A model generated the notes under the pieces. The model saw only the letters and a list, made by a program, of their open reading frames with translations, was not told the DNA's origin and did no database searches. Positions 1 to 10,258 of a stretch of DNA of 64,000 nt are shown in pieces; position 1 is the first letter of the stretch; each line of letters begins with the position of its first letter. The DNA is from Limnothrix sp. CACIAM 69d (GTDB lineage: Bacteria; Cyanobacteriota; Cyanobacteriia; CACIAM-69d): NCBI GenBank assembly GCA_001913845.2, contig MKGP02000074.1, forward strand, positions 1 to 64,000, read 5' to 3'. A program made the translations under genes and the position numbers.

Positions 1-1
1 A

Positions 2-106
2 ACAGAAACTATAGAGGTGTTGGAACAATTAACTAGACTGGCAGCCCGACTAGTGGATTTACAGTGCCTGAGAAACTGGTTTACTAAGTGTTGTTATTGT
101 ACTTAA
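2..106 (+). CDS. Possible 3' end of an unidentified gene (partial)
   Basis: One forward frame is open from the window edge to a TAA at 104-106; the other two forward frames close within the first 40 bases. The tail reads as a leucine-rich helical stretch (VLEQLTRLAARL) and then an aromatic, cysteine-containing end. No family is recognised, and 34 codons is too little to prove coding. Upstream sequence would settle it. Confidence 0.3.
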   Translation, partial: TETIEVLEQLTRLAARLVDLQCLRNWFTKCCYCT

Positions 107-175
107 TGATTAAGGTAAGGGCTGTATGTTCCTAGGGTATGTCTCAAATTGCCTGAACCCCTGACTCCACCGTGA

Positions 176-213
176 GCAGATCGTGGGGAGCAAGGGGCTT
201 AAGCCCCTTGTCT
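176..213. repeat. Dispersed palindromic repeat, copy 1
   Basis: Contains the perfect 20-bp palindrome CAAGGGGCTTAAGCCCCTTG (191-210), preceded by GCAGATCGTG. A second copy with the same flank lies at 29621-29658. Bases 107-275 otherwise show nothing that looks like a gene. Here the palindrome sits beyond the 3' end of the GH57 gene, where it could form a strong RNA hairpin. Confidence 0.7.
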
Positions 214-275
214 AGGATGGTTAGCGTATGGCAGATCAACCGTTTTCACTGGATCCCAGGAAACGACGACAGACC

Positions 276-2537
276 CTAGGGCACGCCCATTTGAATCAAA
301 TCCTCACCGGGTAATACTTCGCTAAATTCACCCCGATGGGCCACAAACAGGGCTAGGCGCAACCCCCAATCAGGCTCCACGGGCAAATCATCCCAAGGAA
401 CTGCCAGCTCTAAACAGCTATCCACGGCGAAGCGGGCGCGGCTGGGTCGGGCCCGCCAGGTGTCAAATTCCGCCGCCTCCGAGAACCAAAGGGTTTTAGT
501 GGGCAACTTCAGACCAATGTGATGGCGGTAGTGATAGTTGGCCGGGGCCAAATCGGGCAATTGCTCCAGGGGCACGGGGCTGTTGTGGGCGGGGCGATCG
601 GGATAGAACCAGCACAGGTGAATTTCATCGGGCTGTTTGCCGGTTTGGAAATCTAGCCGGACATAGAAGTGATGGTGATCCACCCCGTACCAAATGGTTT
701 GAATCGGGCTGGATTGGTGCATCGTGCCCCGGGAACCACCCACCGCAATCCGGCCCGCTTGGTTCCAGTCTTGATCATCGCCACAGCCGTCAATGATCGG
801 GTGAATGAAGTTTTGGGGGGTGCGATCGCCCGTGGCTTCATGGACTTCCACCGGCTCCAACAATTCCGGGGGAATGGGTTCGTTCAGGGCTTGGTAAATG
901 GCGCACAGGTGCTCCCGAAACAGGCGATCGAAAATGGCATCTTGATTCGACGAGTGGCCAAACCCAAACCACCAAAACCAATCGGAACCCTCCGCCGCAT
1001 AGAGCGCTTCCCAGGCGGCTGGGTTTGTGGTTTCGGTGGCTTCCGGGTGGCGAGCCAGGGCTTCGCGGGCCGCCGTCAGCAAATCCCAGGCGCGGTTTTT
1101 GGCCGGGTCGCCAATCCAGGTGGAAAAGGAGCCATCCACCCAAGAGCCACTGTGCAGGCGATCGACCGGCAGGGTTTCGCGGGGCGGGAACCGATCGAGA
1201 TAATCACCCACGGTTACCAGCTCAATTTCAGGATGCTGGCTGAGGCGGCTATAGAGCGCGTCCAAGAAGGGCATCCCGTCCCGATCGTAATATTCCCAGC
1301 AGTTTTCCCCATCCAGAGCAATGGTCACCAACCAAGGCTGCTCTAGGCTGGTGCGATCGTCCCCTTGGCGTTGCTTCAGTTGCCGGGTAATGGCTTCCAA
1401 ATGGCCAATCAAGTCTTGGGCAGCATGTTGGGGTTCCATCCCCGCGTAGCTAAAGCCAATCAAATCCGAAAGGCGGTGGTCACGGAACACGATCGCCAAG
1501 TCTCCCTGATCCGTGGCTAGGCGATAGGGCTGGTAAAGATACTGTGGCTCCAGAACGTTGCCGGATCCGTCGCGGTGGAAGAAATGCTCGATCGTCCAGC
1601 CCAACACCGCCTCATCGGAAATTAGCCATTGGAAACCGGCCGCCGCCACATCGGGCAAAATCGCCGGACTCACGGACTGCTCTGAAGGCCACAGCCCTCG
1701 AGGCAAACAGCCAAACCGCTCTTGGTACATGGCTTTGGCCCGTTCCAGATGCCGGGGAATATCTTCCGCCCACTGAAACCGGCTCGCGGGCAGTTGCATT
1801 TGGGGAATGGCCACCCGGCCCGCGTCCGTATCGGCCAGCAGGGGCAAAATGGGATGGGTGTAGGGCGTGGTGGTCACTTCCAACTGACCCGACTCCTGCA
1901 TCGATCGGTGCTTGGGGATAATTCGCGCCAAAATTTCCCGTTGTTTGGCCCAAATTTCCTGGCGATCGGTGAGCGAAAAATCCTTGCCCCGTTCTAACCA
2001 ACGGGCAATTTCGGGATCATCCCAAAACAGCGGATCGATCCAAGCCAGGTTATGCCAAGCCAACAGATCCCCAAAATCCTCAGTTTTCCAATGGTCTAAA
2101 CACCAAGGAATTCCCAAATCATTGCGTTGTTCAAACAATTGACAATAGCGAGGATGGGGATCCACCAAAGTGCGGTGGTTGCCATCAAAAAAATGCTCCA
2201 GCACAAAGCGCTTTTGTGTCGGTTGCAGTTGTTCAGCAGGGGTGAGCGCCAAGGCCAAGTAGGGGTCGATCGCCCGGCCCGCCACATAATCTTCAATTTG
2301 CAACATCAGGGAAGGAACTAAGTTCACGGTTTGCCGCAACCGGGGGAACCGTTCCAACATCAAAATCAAATCGAGATAGTCCTTGGTGCCATGCAACCGC
2401 ACCCAAGGCAGTCGATATTGCGCTTCTTCCGACTGTTGGGGCACGTCTGCCAAGGCTGTTTCGGCCAGGTTGCCACGGCTTTTGTAGAGGGGCTGATGTT
2501 GATGCCAAACAAAGGCAACGTGCAGCGGGTAAGGCAT
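276..2537 (-). CDS. Glycoside hydrolase family 57 protein
   Basis: Predicted cytoplasmic GH57 enzyme acting on alpha-glucans (amylase, branching or glucanotransferase type; specificity cannot be read from sequence). The N-terminus carries the family motif HQHQP at residues 12-16. A GLWPSE motif places the expected nucleophile Glu at residue 286, and ALDGEN places a candidate acid/base Asp at 409. The roughly 180-residue C-terminal part is beta-rich and tryptophan-rich and may bind carbohydrate. The start at 2537 is chosen because family similarity begins exactly there (MPYPLHVAFVW). The frame stays open 33 codons further upstream to an ATG at 2636, but that extension looks unlike the family. 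The gene lies immediately downstream of a terminator hairpin at 2640-2668, so it probably has its own promoter or depends on readthrough. Confidence 0.85.
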   Translation of the reverse strand: MPYPLHVAFVWHQHQPLYKSRGNLAETALADVPQQSEEAQYRLPWVRLHGTKDYLDLILMLERFPRLRQTVNLVPSLMLQIEDYVAGRAIDPYLALALTPAEQLQPTQKRFVLEHFFDGNHRTLVDPHPRYCQLFEQRNDLGIPWCLDHWKTEDFGDLLAWHNLAWIDPLFWDDPEIARWLERGKDFSLTDRQEIWAKQREILARIIPKHRSMQESGQLEVTTTPYTHPILPLLADTDAGRVAIPQMQLPASRFQWAEDIPRHLERAKAMYQERFGCLPRGLWPSEQSVSPAILPDVAAAGFQWLISDEAVLGWTIEHFFHRDGSGNVLEPQYLYQPYRLATDQGDLAIVFRDHRLSDLIGFSYAGMEPQHAAQDLIGHLEAITRQLKQRQGDDRTSLEQPWLVTIALDGENCWEYYDRDGMPFLDALYSRLSQHPEIELVTVGDYLDRFPPRETLPVDRLHSGSWVDGSFSTWIGDPAKNRAWDLLTAAREALARHPEATETTNPAAWEALYAAEGSDWFWWFGFGHSSNQDAIFDRLFREHLCAIYQALNEPIPPELLEPVEVHEATGDRTPQNFIHPIIDGCGDDQDWNQAGRIAVGGSRGTMHQSSPIQTIWYGVDHHHFYVRLDFQTGKQPDEIHLCWFYPDRPAHNSPVPLEQLPDLAPANYHYRHHIGLKLPTKTLWFSEAAEFDTWRARPSRARFAVDSCLELAVPWDDLPVEPDWGLRLALFVAHRGEFSEVLPGEDLIQMGVP

Positions 2538-2639
2538 AGGGGGCGATCGAACCAATCTTTCTCCCATTTTAGGCGTGAGGTTAATTCCCGGAGCAATGGT
2601 TGAGGGCCCTTGTACTGGATTCCTGATGCGATTCACAAC

Positions 2640-2668
2640 AAAAAAGCGGGCGGAAAAATTCCACCCGC
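2640..2668 (-). terminator. Rho-independent terminator (minus strand)
   Basis: On the minus strand a 10-bp stem (GCGGGTGGAA pairing with TTCCGCCCGC, one G-T wobble) closes on a short loop and is followed by six T residues. It would end transcription coming from the DUF3386 gene before the GH57 gene. Confidence 0.7.
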
Positions 2669-2690
2669 ATTGTTAGCCAATGGTCTACTA

Positions 2691-2709
2691 ATTGCTAGTA
2701 ATTGCTAGT
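2691..2709. repeat. Short tandem repeat, ATTGCTAGT x2
   Basis: Two exact 9-mers with 10-nt spacing lie inside the intergenic stretch between the DUF3386 gene and its distal terminator. A degenerate third copy follows. Probably replication slippage. Confidence 0.5.
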
Positions 2710-2820
2710 CAATCGTTAGTCATGAACCAACCAATGATCGGCAAGCCACTAGCAAGGGGGCAGCCAATTTCAAGTAATGCGCTGGCAATTACTGACAAAT
2801 GACTGATAACCGGCATCAAC

Positions 2821-2859
2821 AAGGAATCATCAGGCAGAAATTTTACCTGATTTATCCTT
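2821..2859 (-). terminator. Hairpin overlapping the DUF3386 stop codon
   Basis: AAGGAATCATCAGG and CCTGATTTATCCTT form an imperfect 14-bp stem spanning the TAA stop at 2852-2854. The minus-strand tail is T-rich (TTGTTG) but not a clean T-run, so this is a weak terminator or a 3'-end stabilising hairpin. Confidence 0.45.
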
Positions 2860-3508
2860 GCAATTTCAGATTAGAAAACGTCATCGTGGTGACGATTTCT
2901 TGGTCTCCTTCCTTGACCCGAATGGTTTGAGAACTCATCAAAACGTAGTTGCCAACCCGTTCATGGGTGTCTTCATAGCGCACCTGCTTCACCAGTTGGT
3001 TTTCCGGCAGCTTATAGAAATTAGCATCGGTCAAGGTGGGCAAATAGCCTTCACCGGTATCCATCGTTGTTTGGGTGTCGATGATGAATTTCATGGGGCC
3101 CACGGGACGCTCCACATGGCAAATTTCCCGATCGCGCACTTTGTAGCTGGATCCCATGGATTTCCCAGCAACCAACACTTCCACCGCGCCCGTTTCGTCA
3201 GTGGCTCCCAAGGTAAATTCGTTTTGGCCGTGGGCCTTGTCGAAGCTACTGCGCTGACGATGGGTGACAATATCGCGCAGTTGATGTTCCAACGTTTTCA
3301 ACACTTCGGGATGGTCAATGCCGGTGACACTGACGCTGAAATCGGCCGCGATCGCCACGGATCCCCGATAGCTTTCTTCCCCTTGACGCAGTTCCACATC
3401 GGCGGTGTAACCCGGAAAGTTAGCATCCCAGGTATAGCGATTTTCGTAGGCGGCCCGGAACAAGTCCCGAGCGTTGGTTTCTTGGGCGCGATCTTGAGCG
3501 AGGGTCAT
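2852..3508 (-). CDS. DUF3386 family protein
   Basis: A 218-residue protein without signal peptide or membrane segment, matching a conserved cyanobacterial/plastid family of unknown function (DUF3386) in length and in its pattern of beta-strands. The conserved feel is strongest in the N-terminal FRAAYENRYTWDANFPGY segment and in the C-terminal part ending in FSNLKLQG. No catalytic motif is visible. It lies downstream of glutathione reductase on the same strand, but 364 nt of repeat-rich DNA separates them, so co-transcription is doubtful. Family assignment is from memory of the sequence pattern; the function is unknown. Confidence 0.8.
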   Translation of the reverse strand: MTLAQDRAQETNARDLFRAAYENRYTWDANFPGYTADVELRQGEESYRGSVAIAADFSVSVTGIDHPEVLKTLEHQLRDIVTHRQRSSFDKAHGQNEFTLGATDETGAVEVLVAGKSMGSSYKVRDREICHVERPVGPMKFIIDTQTTMDTGEGYLPTLTDANFYKLPENQLVKQVRYEDTHERVGNYVLMSSQTIRVKEGDQEIVTTMTFSNLKLQG

Positions 3509-3872
3509 AGCGATCCAGAGTTAGGGTGTTTGGAAGGTGGTGATCGGAACCCGATCGGGAACCAGCCACGAATCAATTACCAAATCATTGATCAGTCGCC
3601 AATGAGTGGCTAACCAATTGATGATGAATTGATCCTGGGTTGATCATGATTGCGTTGATCGTGATCTTGATCATGAACGAATTGCAAACCAATTGCAAAT
3701 TAACTGCAAACCAACAGCGAAATAATTGGCCATAAGCTGCTGATTGTCCATGAATGAATCAAGCACGATCAACCCATGGATGAATGGATCATCGACACAT
3801 CGCACATCAATCATGAGTTGCGCATGAATCAATGATCCATTAATCAGGAATGGGGCGATCGCCCTGGGCAAT
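3509..3872. other. Intergenic low-complexity stretch
   Basis: 364 nt between the gor 3' end and the DUF3386 start. It is filled with overlapping short words (ATGAAT, GATCATGA, CAATTGCAAA) in both orientations, for example GAATTGCAAACCAATTGCAAATTAACTGCAAACC read in pieces around 3678-3712. An open frame at 3671-3871 is an artefact of this repetition. No promoter or RNA gene was recognised. Confidence 0.5.
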
Positions 3873-5246
3873 CTATCGCAAAGTCACGAACTCTTCAGCG
3901 GTGGAAGGATGAATGGCCATGGTGCGATCGAAGTCGGCCTTCGTTGCCCCCATCACCACAGGAATAGCCATACCTTGGATAATTTCTGCCGCATCTTTGC
4001 CCACCATATGCACTCCTAAAATTCGCTCGTCTTCACCTTCCACCACCAATTTGACCAACACCTTTTCGGTGCAGTCGGTCAGGCTGTAGATCATTGGGCG
4101 GAAGCGGGCCCGGTAGATTTTCACCCGATCGCCATAAACGGCGCGGGCTTCCTCTTCGGTCATGCCCACGGTGGCGGCTTCCGGTTGCGAGAACACGGCG
4201 GAGGGAATATTACGATGGCTGATGGTACGGGGCTGGTGACCAAATACCGTGTCCGCAAAGGCACGCCCTTCCGCGATCGCCACGGGGGTGAGATTGACCC
4301 GATCGGTGCAGTCGCCCACGGCATAGATGTGGGGCTGGTTAGTGCAGTGGTCGGCCGTCACGGCGATCGCCCCATTCACCACTGCCACCCCGGCACGATC
4401 GAGGTTCAGCGGCTCAATTTGGGGTTTGGGTTTGCGACCCGTGGCACTCAGGATGGCATCGGCCATCAACTCATGGGCCGCGCCATCGGACGTTTTGAAC
4501 TGCATTCGCAGGCCGGCATCGGTTTTTTCAATTTGGAGGGTGGCGATATCGGCGTGGGTATGTACAACAATGCCTCGATCGACCATGGCTTGCTGGATTT
4601 GATCCCGAATATCACTATCAAAGCCGCGCAGAATTCGATCGCCCCGCAACACTTGCGTCACCTCAGAGCCTAAGCCCTTGAGGATTCCAGCAAATTCCAC
4701 GCCGATATAGCCCCCACCCAAAACCACAAATCGTTGGGGTCGCTCCTTCAGCAGGAACATCTCCCGAGAGGTGATCGTATGTTCAATGCCGGGCACATCT
4801 GGGCGCACGGCTTCGCCACCCACGGCAATCAGGATGTAGCGGGCGGTCACTTCGCGCGTGCCGCTGGGGCTAACGATTTCAATCCGGTGCTCATCCACAA
4901 ATCGCCCCAGACCCGAAATCAGCTCTACGCCCGCTTTTTCCAGAAAACTGATGTGTAGTTTATTAAGGCGCATCACTTCCGTCTGCACCGCATTGATCAG
5001 CTTAGGCCAGTCGTGCTCTGGCTCCACTGCTGACCAACCGTAGCCCGTGGCATCCTCGTACCAGTGGGCAAACTGAGATGCATAGACCATGAGCTTTTTG
5101 GGCACGCAACCGCGAATGACGCAAGTGCCACCCACGAGGTCGCTTTCTGCGATCGCCACTTTTGCGCCATAGCTGGCGGCTCGCTTGGAAGCGGCCAACC
5201 CGCCGGAGCCTGCACCAATAACGAAGAGGTCGTAGTCAAATGTCAT
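3873..5246 (-). CDS. gor: Glutathione-disulfide reductase
   Basis: FAD-dependent class I pyridine nucleotide-disulfide oxidoreductase that reduces oxidised glutathione with NADPH in the cytoplasm. The FAD Rossmann motif GAGSGG is at residues 11-16. The redox-active pair is in GGTCVIRGCVPKK, the second nucleotide-binding site is GGGYIGVEFAG, and AVGDCTD is the C-terminal FAD contact. The active-site His-Glu dyad is in HPSTAEE near the C-terminus. The length of 457 residues is normal. The start at 5246 is chosen because homology begins at MTFDYDLFVIG; 24 upstream in-frame codons look non-coding. It may cooperate with glyoxalase I encoded at 7474-7902, which uses glutathione adducts. Confidence 0.93.
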   Translation of the reverse strand: MTFDYDLFVIGAGSGGLAASKRAASYGAKVAIAESDLVGGTCVIRGCVPKKLMVYASQFAHWYEDATGYGWSAVEPEHDWPKLINAVQTEVMRLNKLHISFLEKAGVELISGLGRFVDEHRIEIVSPSGTREVTARYILIAVGGEAVRPDVPGIEHTITSREMFLLKERPQRFVVLGGGYIGVEFAGILKGLGSEVTQVLRGDRILRGFDSDIRDQIQQAMVDRGIVVHTHADIATLQIEKTDAGLRMQFKTSDGAAHELMADAILSATGRKPKPQIEPLNLDRAGVAVVNGAIAVTADHCTNQPHIYAVGDCTDRVNLTPVAIAEGRAFADTVFGHQPRTISHRNIPSAVFSQPEAATVGMTEEEARAVYGDRVKIYRARFRPMIYSLTDCTEKVLVKLVVEGEDERILGVHMVGKDAAEIIQGMAIPVVMGATKADFDRTMAIHPSTAEEFVTLR

Positions 5247-5413
5247 GATGTTGCCTTCTGATCCAGCCGGAGCGATCGAGCTTGCCCCGCCCTTCGATCG
5301 TAGCAACCGACCTCGCAAACGGGCGCAATGGATTGCGATCGAGCTAGCAGCCCAGAAGGAGCACGGCGATCAAAGAAGGAAATTAAAGAAGACGATCGAA
5401 AAAGGCGATCAAA

Positions 5414-5444
5414 GCACGATCATGAAATCGCACGATCATGAAAT
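5414..5444. repeat. 15-nt direct repeat, period 16
   Basis: GCACGATCATGAAAT occurs at 5414-5428 and again at 5430-5444, upstream of gor and downstream of rpaB. One of several short intergenic tandem duplications in this window. Confidence 0.7.
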
Positions 5445-5493
5445 GCCCTGACCCCGCGCCCTCGGCCGATTAACCATCGATGAGCCATGGGTT

Positions 5494-5528
5494 GGGCAGA
5501 TTCTTTGGGGCAGATTCTTTTGGGCAGA
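5494..5528. repeat. 14-nt period tandem repeat
   Basis: GGGCAGATTCTTT at 5494-5506 and 5508-5520, then a truncated GGGCAGA at 5522-5528. It lies just downstream of the rpaB stop; no hairpin terminator was identified there. Confidence 0.7.
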
Positions 5529-5545
5529 CCCCTTTAAGCGAATCC

Positions 5546-6334
5546 CTAAGCCCCGATCGCCTCAGAACTATCGGTCATCCGAGGAGCCGCGTAGCCCGTG
5601 CCGCGCACCGTCAAGATAATCTCCGGGTTGCGCGGATCGTCTTCCAGTTTCGATCGCAGCCGCGCCACATGCACATCCACCACCCGCATGTCCGCTTGGA
5701 TCCGAGGGGCATAGCCCCACAGGGTTTGCAGAATTTCGCCCCGAGGCACGGCTTCCCCATTGCGGCTAAACAGCAATTCCAACAGGCTGAATTCCGTATG
5801 GGTCAGGCGAATCCGCCGATCGCTGCGATAAACCTGGCGCTTCCGGGTATCGACTCGCAGGGAACCAATTTGAATCGTGCCATTCCCGATCGGGGGCGGC
5901 GTGGTTTTGTCCTTCACCCGGCGCAGCACACAGGCAATTCGCGCCTCTAATTCTTTAGGGGAAAAAGGTTTAGCTAAATAATCATCGGCTCCCATTTGTA
6001 AGCCAGTGATTCGATCGCCCACATCGCCCAAGGCCGTCAACATAATGATCGGCACGTCGGAGTTTTGGCGCAGGGTTTGGCAAACGCCATAGCCGTCAAT
6101 TTTCGGCATCATCACATCCAACACCACCAGATCGGGATCCTCGCGGTCAAATACCTCGAGGGCCTCCTCTCCATCCGCCGCCGACACGACTTCATACCCC
6201 GCCAGCGAAAGGCGCGTAGTCAGGATCATCCGCAATGCCGATTCGTCATCGACAATCAGGATTTTGCCGCGCGATCGCCCTGATTCTGTGATCGTCTGCA
6301 AGGAATTTTCTGCCAACATTTTTGTTGATTTCAT
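5546..6334 (-). CDS. rpaB: OmpR/PhoB-family response regulator, RpaB type
   Basis: Two-domain response regulator. The receiver domain begins KILIVDDE (about residues 25-140), with the phosphoacceptor Asp in LVVLDVMMPKIDGYG, the conserved Thr in MLTALGD and the Lys in YLAKPFSPKELEARI. The winged-helix DNA-binding domain covers about residues 160-255 (LTHTEFSLLELL, RVVDVHVARLRSKLEDDP). The receiver and linker resemble cyanobacterial RpaB/Ycf27 more than RpaA. RpaB binds HLR1 sites and controls high-light and photosystem genes; its kinase NblS is encoded here at 35664-37811. The DNA-binding domain is somewhat diverged (VPRGEILQTLWGYAPRIQADMR), so a paralog of RpaB cannot be excluded. An internal Met at codon 6 is an alternative start. 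Confidence 0.8.
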   Translation of the reverse strand: MKSTKMLAENSLQTITESGRSRGKILIVDDESALRMILTTRLSLAGYEVVSAADGEEALEVFDREDPDLVVLDVMMPKIDGYGVCQTLRQNSDVPIIMLTALGDVGDRITGLQMGADDYLAKPFSPKELEARIACVLRRVKDKTTPPPIGNGTIQIGSLRVDTRKRQVYRSDRRIRLTHTEFSLLELLFSRNGEAVPRGEILQTLWGYAPRIQADMRVVDVHVARLRSKLEDDPRNPEIILTVRGTGYAAPRMTDSSEAIGA

Positions 6335-7398
<1,064 letters not shown>

Positions 7399-7423
7399 TG
7401 GACTCCTAACCAATTCCCGATCA

Positions 7424-7448
7424 GGGCCCGGATACTTTCAACGGGCCC
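7424..7448. terminator. Hairpin between convergent HIT and gloA genes
   Basis: A perfect 7-bp GC stem (GGGCCCG / CGGGCCC) with an 11-nt loop lies between two converging genes. There is no T-run on either strand, so termination strength is uncertain. Confidence 0.4.
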
Positions 7449-7473
7449 CACGCTCCGCCTGAACCATCCACAC

Positions 7474-7902
7474 CTAGGAAGCTGCCGTTGCTAGGGATGG
7501 AGAGGGCGCAGCATCCTGATTTTTGAGCTGAATGAGTTCCACCTTGTAGCCGTCTGGATCCTCCACAAAGGCAATCACCGTCGAGCCATGTTTCATGGGG
7601 CCGGGGGCGCGGGTCACTCGCCCGCCCCGCGTTGTGATTTCCTCGCAGGTGGCATAGATATCATCTACCCCCAAAGCAATGTGACCGTAGGCCGTCCCAA
7701 GTTCGTAGGACTCCACGCCCCAGTTGTGGGTCAGCTCAATGACGGCCGTTTCCGACTCGTCCCCATAGCCCACAAAGGCCAGCGTAAACTTGCCGTCGGG
7801 ATAATCCTTTTGGCGCAAGAGTTTCATCCCCAACACATTGCAATAGAAATCGAGCGATCGCTGCAAGTCGCCCACCCGCAGCATGGTGTGAAGTAGTCGC
7901 AT
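7474..7902 (-). CDS. gloA: Lactoylglutathione lyase (glyoxalase I)
   Basis: Converts the methylglyoxal-glutathione hemithioacetal to S-lactoylglutathione. All four metal ligands of the bacterial Ni-type enzyme are visible at the standard positions when the ATG at 7902 is used: His5, Glu56 (VIELTH), His74 (YGHIAL) and Glu122 (KVELI). The 142-residue length is normal, with a slightly long Ala/Ser tail. The start is supported by GGGAGAG just upstream; the frame is open 20 codons further without homology. It depends on the glutathione pool maintained by gor in the same window. Confidence 0.93.
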   Translation of the reverse strand: MRLLHTMLRVGDLQRSLDFYCNVLGMKLLRQKDYPDGKFTLAFVGYGDESETAVIELTHNWGVESYELGTAYGHIALGVDDIYATCEEITTRGGRVTRAPGPMKHGSTVIAFVEDPDGYKVELIQLKNQDAAPSPSLATAAS

Positions 7903-7946
7903 GGTTCTCTCCCGCAAACGGTTCGATCTAACAAAGCCACGAACAA

Positions 7947-7978
7947 GCAAAGCCATTAGCAAGCAAAGCCACTAGCAA
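7947..7978. repeat. 16-nt tandem duplication upstream of gloA
   Basis: GCAAAGCCATTAGCAA (7947-7962) and GCAAAGCCACTAGCAA (7963-7978) are adjacent and differ by one base; a partial third CAAAGCCA precedes them. It lies in the presumed gloA promoter region. Confidence 0.65.
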
Positions 7979-8124
7979 GGTCAGCCTGATGCATGGCCCG
8001 TTAGGGACAATGCTTTTCAGTTTAAACTCGAAACCTTAAACCAGTTCCCCAGAGGCATCTCCAGAGAGACTCACCCCAAACACCCAAAACACCCAAAATT
8101 AACGCCAGCTAAAAAATGCCAACT

Positions 8125-8168
8125 AAAAAACCCATGCTGGATGCAGCGATCGCGCCCAGCACGGGTTT
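8125..8168 (-). terminator. Rho-independent terminator of the M23 peptidase gene
   Basis: On the minus strand a 13-bp stem (AAACCCGTGCTGG / CCAGCATGGGTTT, one wobble) encloses a loop that contains a HIP1 octamer and is followed by a run of T residues. It lies about 40 nt past the peptidase stop. Confidence 0.8.
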
Positions 8169-8209
8169 AGTTTAGGGGAACCTAAGCAGGGATTGGAGCG
8201 TCAGTTAAT

Positions 8210-10258
8210 CTAACGAGCCGCCCGTAGTCCACCGCTCGGCAAGAAGGCCATCGGGTTCACTGCGCCTTTGCCCGATGGGCGAATTTCAAAATGCAGGTGG
8301 GGGCCAGTGCTGCGGCCGGTGCTGCCCATTTCTGCAATCAGTTGACCTTGGCGGACGGTTTGACCAGCCCGTACCAAAAGGCGGCTGTTGTGGGCGTAGC
8401 GAGTAAAGCTACCGTCCGGGTGGCGAATATCCACCTTGTTACCGTAGCCACCGCTGTCCCAACCGGAGACTGCCACCACGCCGTCAGCCGCAGCCACAAC
8501 CGGTGTACCCACAGGGGCTGCAATATCAATGCCTCGGTGCATCCGGCCCCAACGCCAGCCGTAGCCGGAGGTTAGAATGCCTTGGCTCGGCCAGATGTAG
8601 CCGCGCATGGTCTGGGGCTGTGCGCCCGGCAGGTAAGCCGAAGGATCCGACAGGGGCGGCAGTTGCGGCGAAACACTAGCGTTCAGCAGCGTTTGCACAC
8701 GGGGGTTGCGGGCGTTTAGCGGTTCGGAGGCGGCGGCAATTAGTTGGCCGCGGCGCGGATCCGCTTCCGGCATCGGTTGGCTTAGGGCCAGGGGGCGATC
8801 GCTCAGGGGCGCAGAGGGCGGCTGCACAGCCACGGTTGCCGCTTGATTGGCCACAGTGTTGGCTTGGCTGGCGGCCACAGCGGTGGCGGCGGCCGGAGCC
8901 AACAGGCTGATTGCACCGCTGCGGCTTGATTCGCCGGTTTGGTTTTGATAGCGAGCTTGCAGGGCCTGGATTTCAGCTCGCAGACCGTCAATGTAGGGAC
9001 TGTAGCGCGGGCTGGCTAGGTCGCTGTTTGCTGTTCCCTGTTGGAGGCGGCTGCTGGCGGTGGGCACATCGGCAGCGCCGGCTAGGGATTGGGCGGTGGC
9101 AGCATGGCTCAGAAGGTTGACAGCACCACCGCCGGCTTCTTCCGTTGCAACGGTGCGGGCGGCGGCGGCACTCACGGGCACAGCCGGGCGATCGAGGCGC
9201 TGCGTGGGAACCGCAACGGCCGTGAGTCGATAATCAGCGGCGGTGGGGATGCTAACCACCAGATCGTTAGCAGTGGGAGTGACCGCATCTGCAGAAGCAC
9301 GCTCAGCCGCAGTCGCCGGTTGCAGTGCAACGGTTTCTGCGGTGCGATCGGTCGTGGGACTCTCTGCTGATTCAGTGGTTGGTTGCGGTTCCAGGGCCAG
9401 TAGCTCGATCGCCTCGGTGGTGGAACCCAGGAGGTTTCCGGTGTTTGCCGCCAGCGATTGCAGCGCTTGGCTCAGTCGCTCGCTCTGGGCTTGCAAGCGA
9501 TCAATGCTCCGGATGGCAGCGGCATCGGCCAGCAGGTCGATCGTGTTGGGCGAAGAAGGAGCTTCCGCGACGGGAACTTCCGTCACAGCAGGACTGTTGG
9601 CGCTAGCCGACTCGGCCGCAGTGGCCGAAGCATCAATCACAACCGCCGCTTCCGGTACAACCGCAGCCACTTCAACCTGGTTTTCCGGGAGGGCTGGGAT
9701 TCGGCTGCGATCGAGGGTGATTGCTGTGGGCTGGCCGTCGGCTTCGCTTTCGCTATGGGCCAGGGAGGCGGAAAATTGCTCGGAATTCGCTTCAGCCGTT
9801 GTTTGACTCGTTTCAACGGTGGGCGCGCTCAAGGTCGCCGTTTCCACTTCGGCGGTGATTGGCTCGATCGCGCTAACAACGGTGCGTTGGGGAATGCTGC
9901 GGGCTGGAATGGTGAGTTGTTGACCAGCACTCAGGACGGCATCAATCGACAGGTGGTTCGCCGCCGCTAGGGCTTCAGGCGCAACATCGTATTGACGGGC
10001 GATGGTCGCGATCGTGTCGTTGGCTTGAACCGTATGGGTCTTGCTGGTGGCCGCCGCCACGGTTTGGCTACTGAGGGACGGAGCCTGGTTGGGTTCTGCC
10101 GCAATCGCGTGGTCGCCTTGGCGGGGCAACAGCAACCCTGTTGCACCCATTGAGATTGCCAACCCTAGCGTCGCGATCGAGGCGCGGGTCTTCCGACTAG
10201 TCTCCGTGGGAGCTTGTTGGTACTGTTCGGTCATCGCACGATGTGGATTGTTGGTCAT
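8210..10258 (-). CDS. LysM domain / M23 family metallopeptidase
   Basis: Predicted envelope murein hydrolase or NlpD/EnvC-like factor. A hydrophobic segment at about residues 28-46 (ATLGLAISMGATGLLL) should act as signal or anchor. One LysM domain (HTVQANDTIATIARQY...) spans roughly residues 73-120. A long Ala/Thr/Ser-rich low-complexity linker fills about 120-540, and the C-terminal 120 residues form an M23 lysostaphin-type domain. Its zinc site is intact: HRGID at about residue 572 and HLHFEI at about 653. Total 682 residues. It has an unusually long upstream region (about 970 nt) and its own terminator, so it is a single-gene unit. An internal Met at codon 9 is an alternative start. Confidence 0.88.
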   Translation of the reverse strand: MTNNPHRAMTEQYQQAPTETSRKTRASIATLGLAISMGATGLLLPRQGDHAIAAEPNQAPSLSSQTVAAATSKTHTVQANDTIATIARQYDVAPEALAAANHLSIDAVLSAGQQLTIPARSIPQRTVVSAIEPITAEVETATLSAPTVETSQTTAEANSEQFSASLAHSESEADGQPTAITLDRSRIPALPENQVEVAAVVPEAAVVIDASATAAESASANSPAVTEVPVAEAPSSPNTIDLLADAAAIRSIDRLQAQSERLSQALQSLAANTGNLLGSTTEAIELLALEPQPTTESAESPTTDRTAETVALQPATAAERASADAVTPTANDLVVSIPTAADYRLTAVAVPTQRLDRPAVPVSAAAARTVATEEAGGGAVNLLSHAATAQSLAGAADVPTASSRLQQGTANSDLASPRYSPYIDGLRAEIQALQARYQNQTGESSRSGAISLLAPAAATAVAASQANTVANQAATVAVQPPSAPLSDRPLALSQPMPEADPRRGQLIAAASEPLNARNPRVQTLLNASVSPQLPPLSDPSAYLPGAQPQTMRGYIWPSQGILTSGYGWRWGRMHRGIDIAAPVGTPVVAAADGVVAVSGWDSGGYGNKVDIRHPDGSFTRYAHNSRLLVRAGQTVRQGQLIAEMGSTGRSTGPHLHFEIRPSGKGAVNPMAFLPSGGLRAAR

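Noticed and set aside
653-2603. Several forward and reverse frames of 60-225 codons inside the GH57 gene
   Set aside because: They lie fully within a well-supported gene in other frames, have Pro/Arg-rich meaningless products and no start context.
3671-3871. Reverse frame of 66 codons between gor and the DUF3386 gene
   Set aside because: Its sequence comes from low-complexity ATGAAT/GATC repeats; no ribosome-binding site or family pattern.
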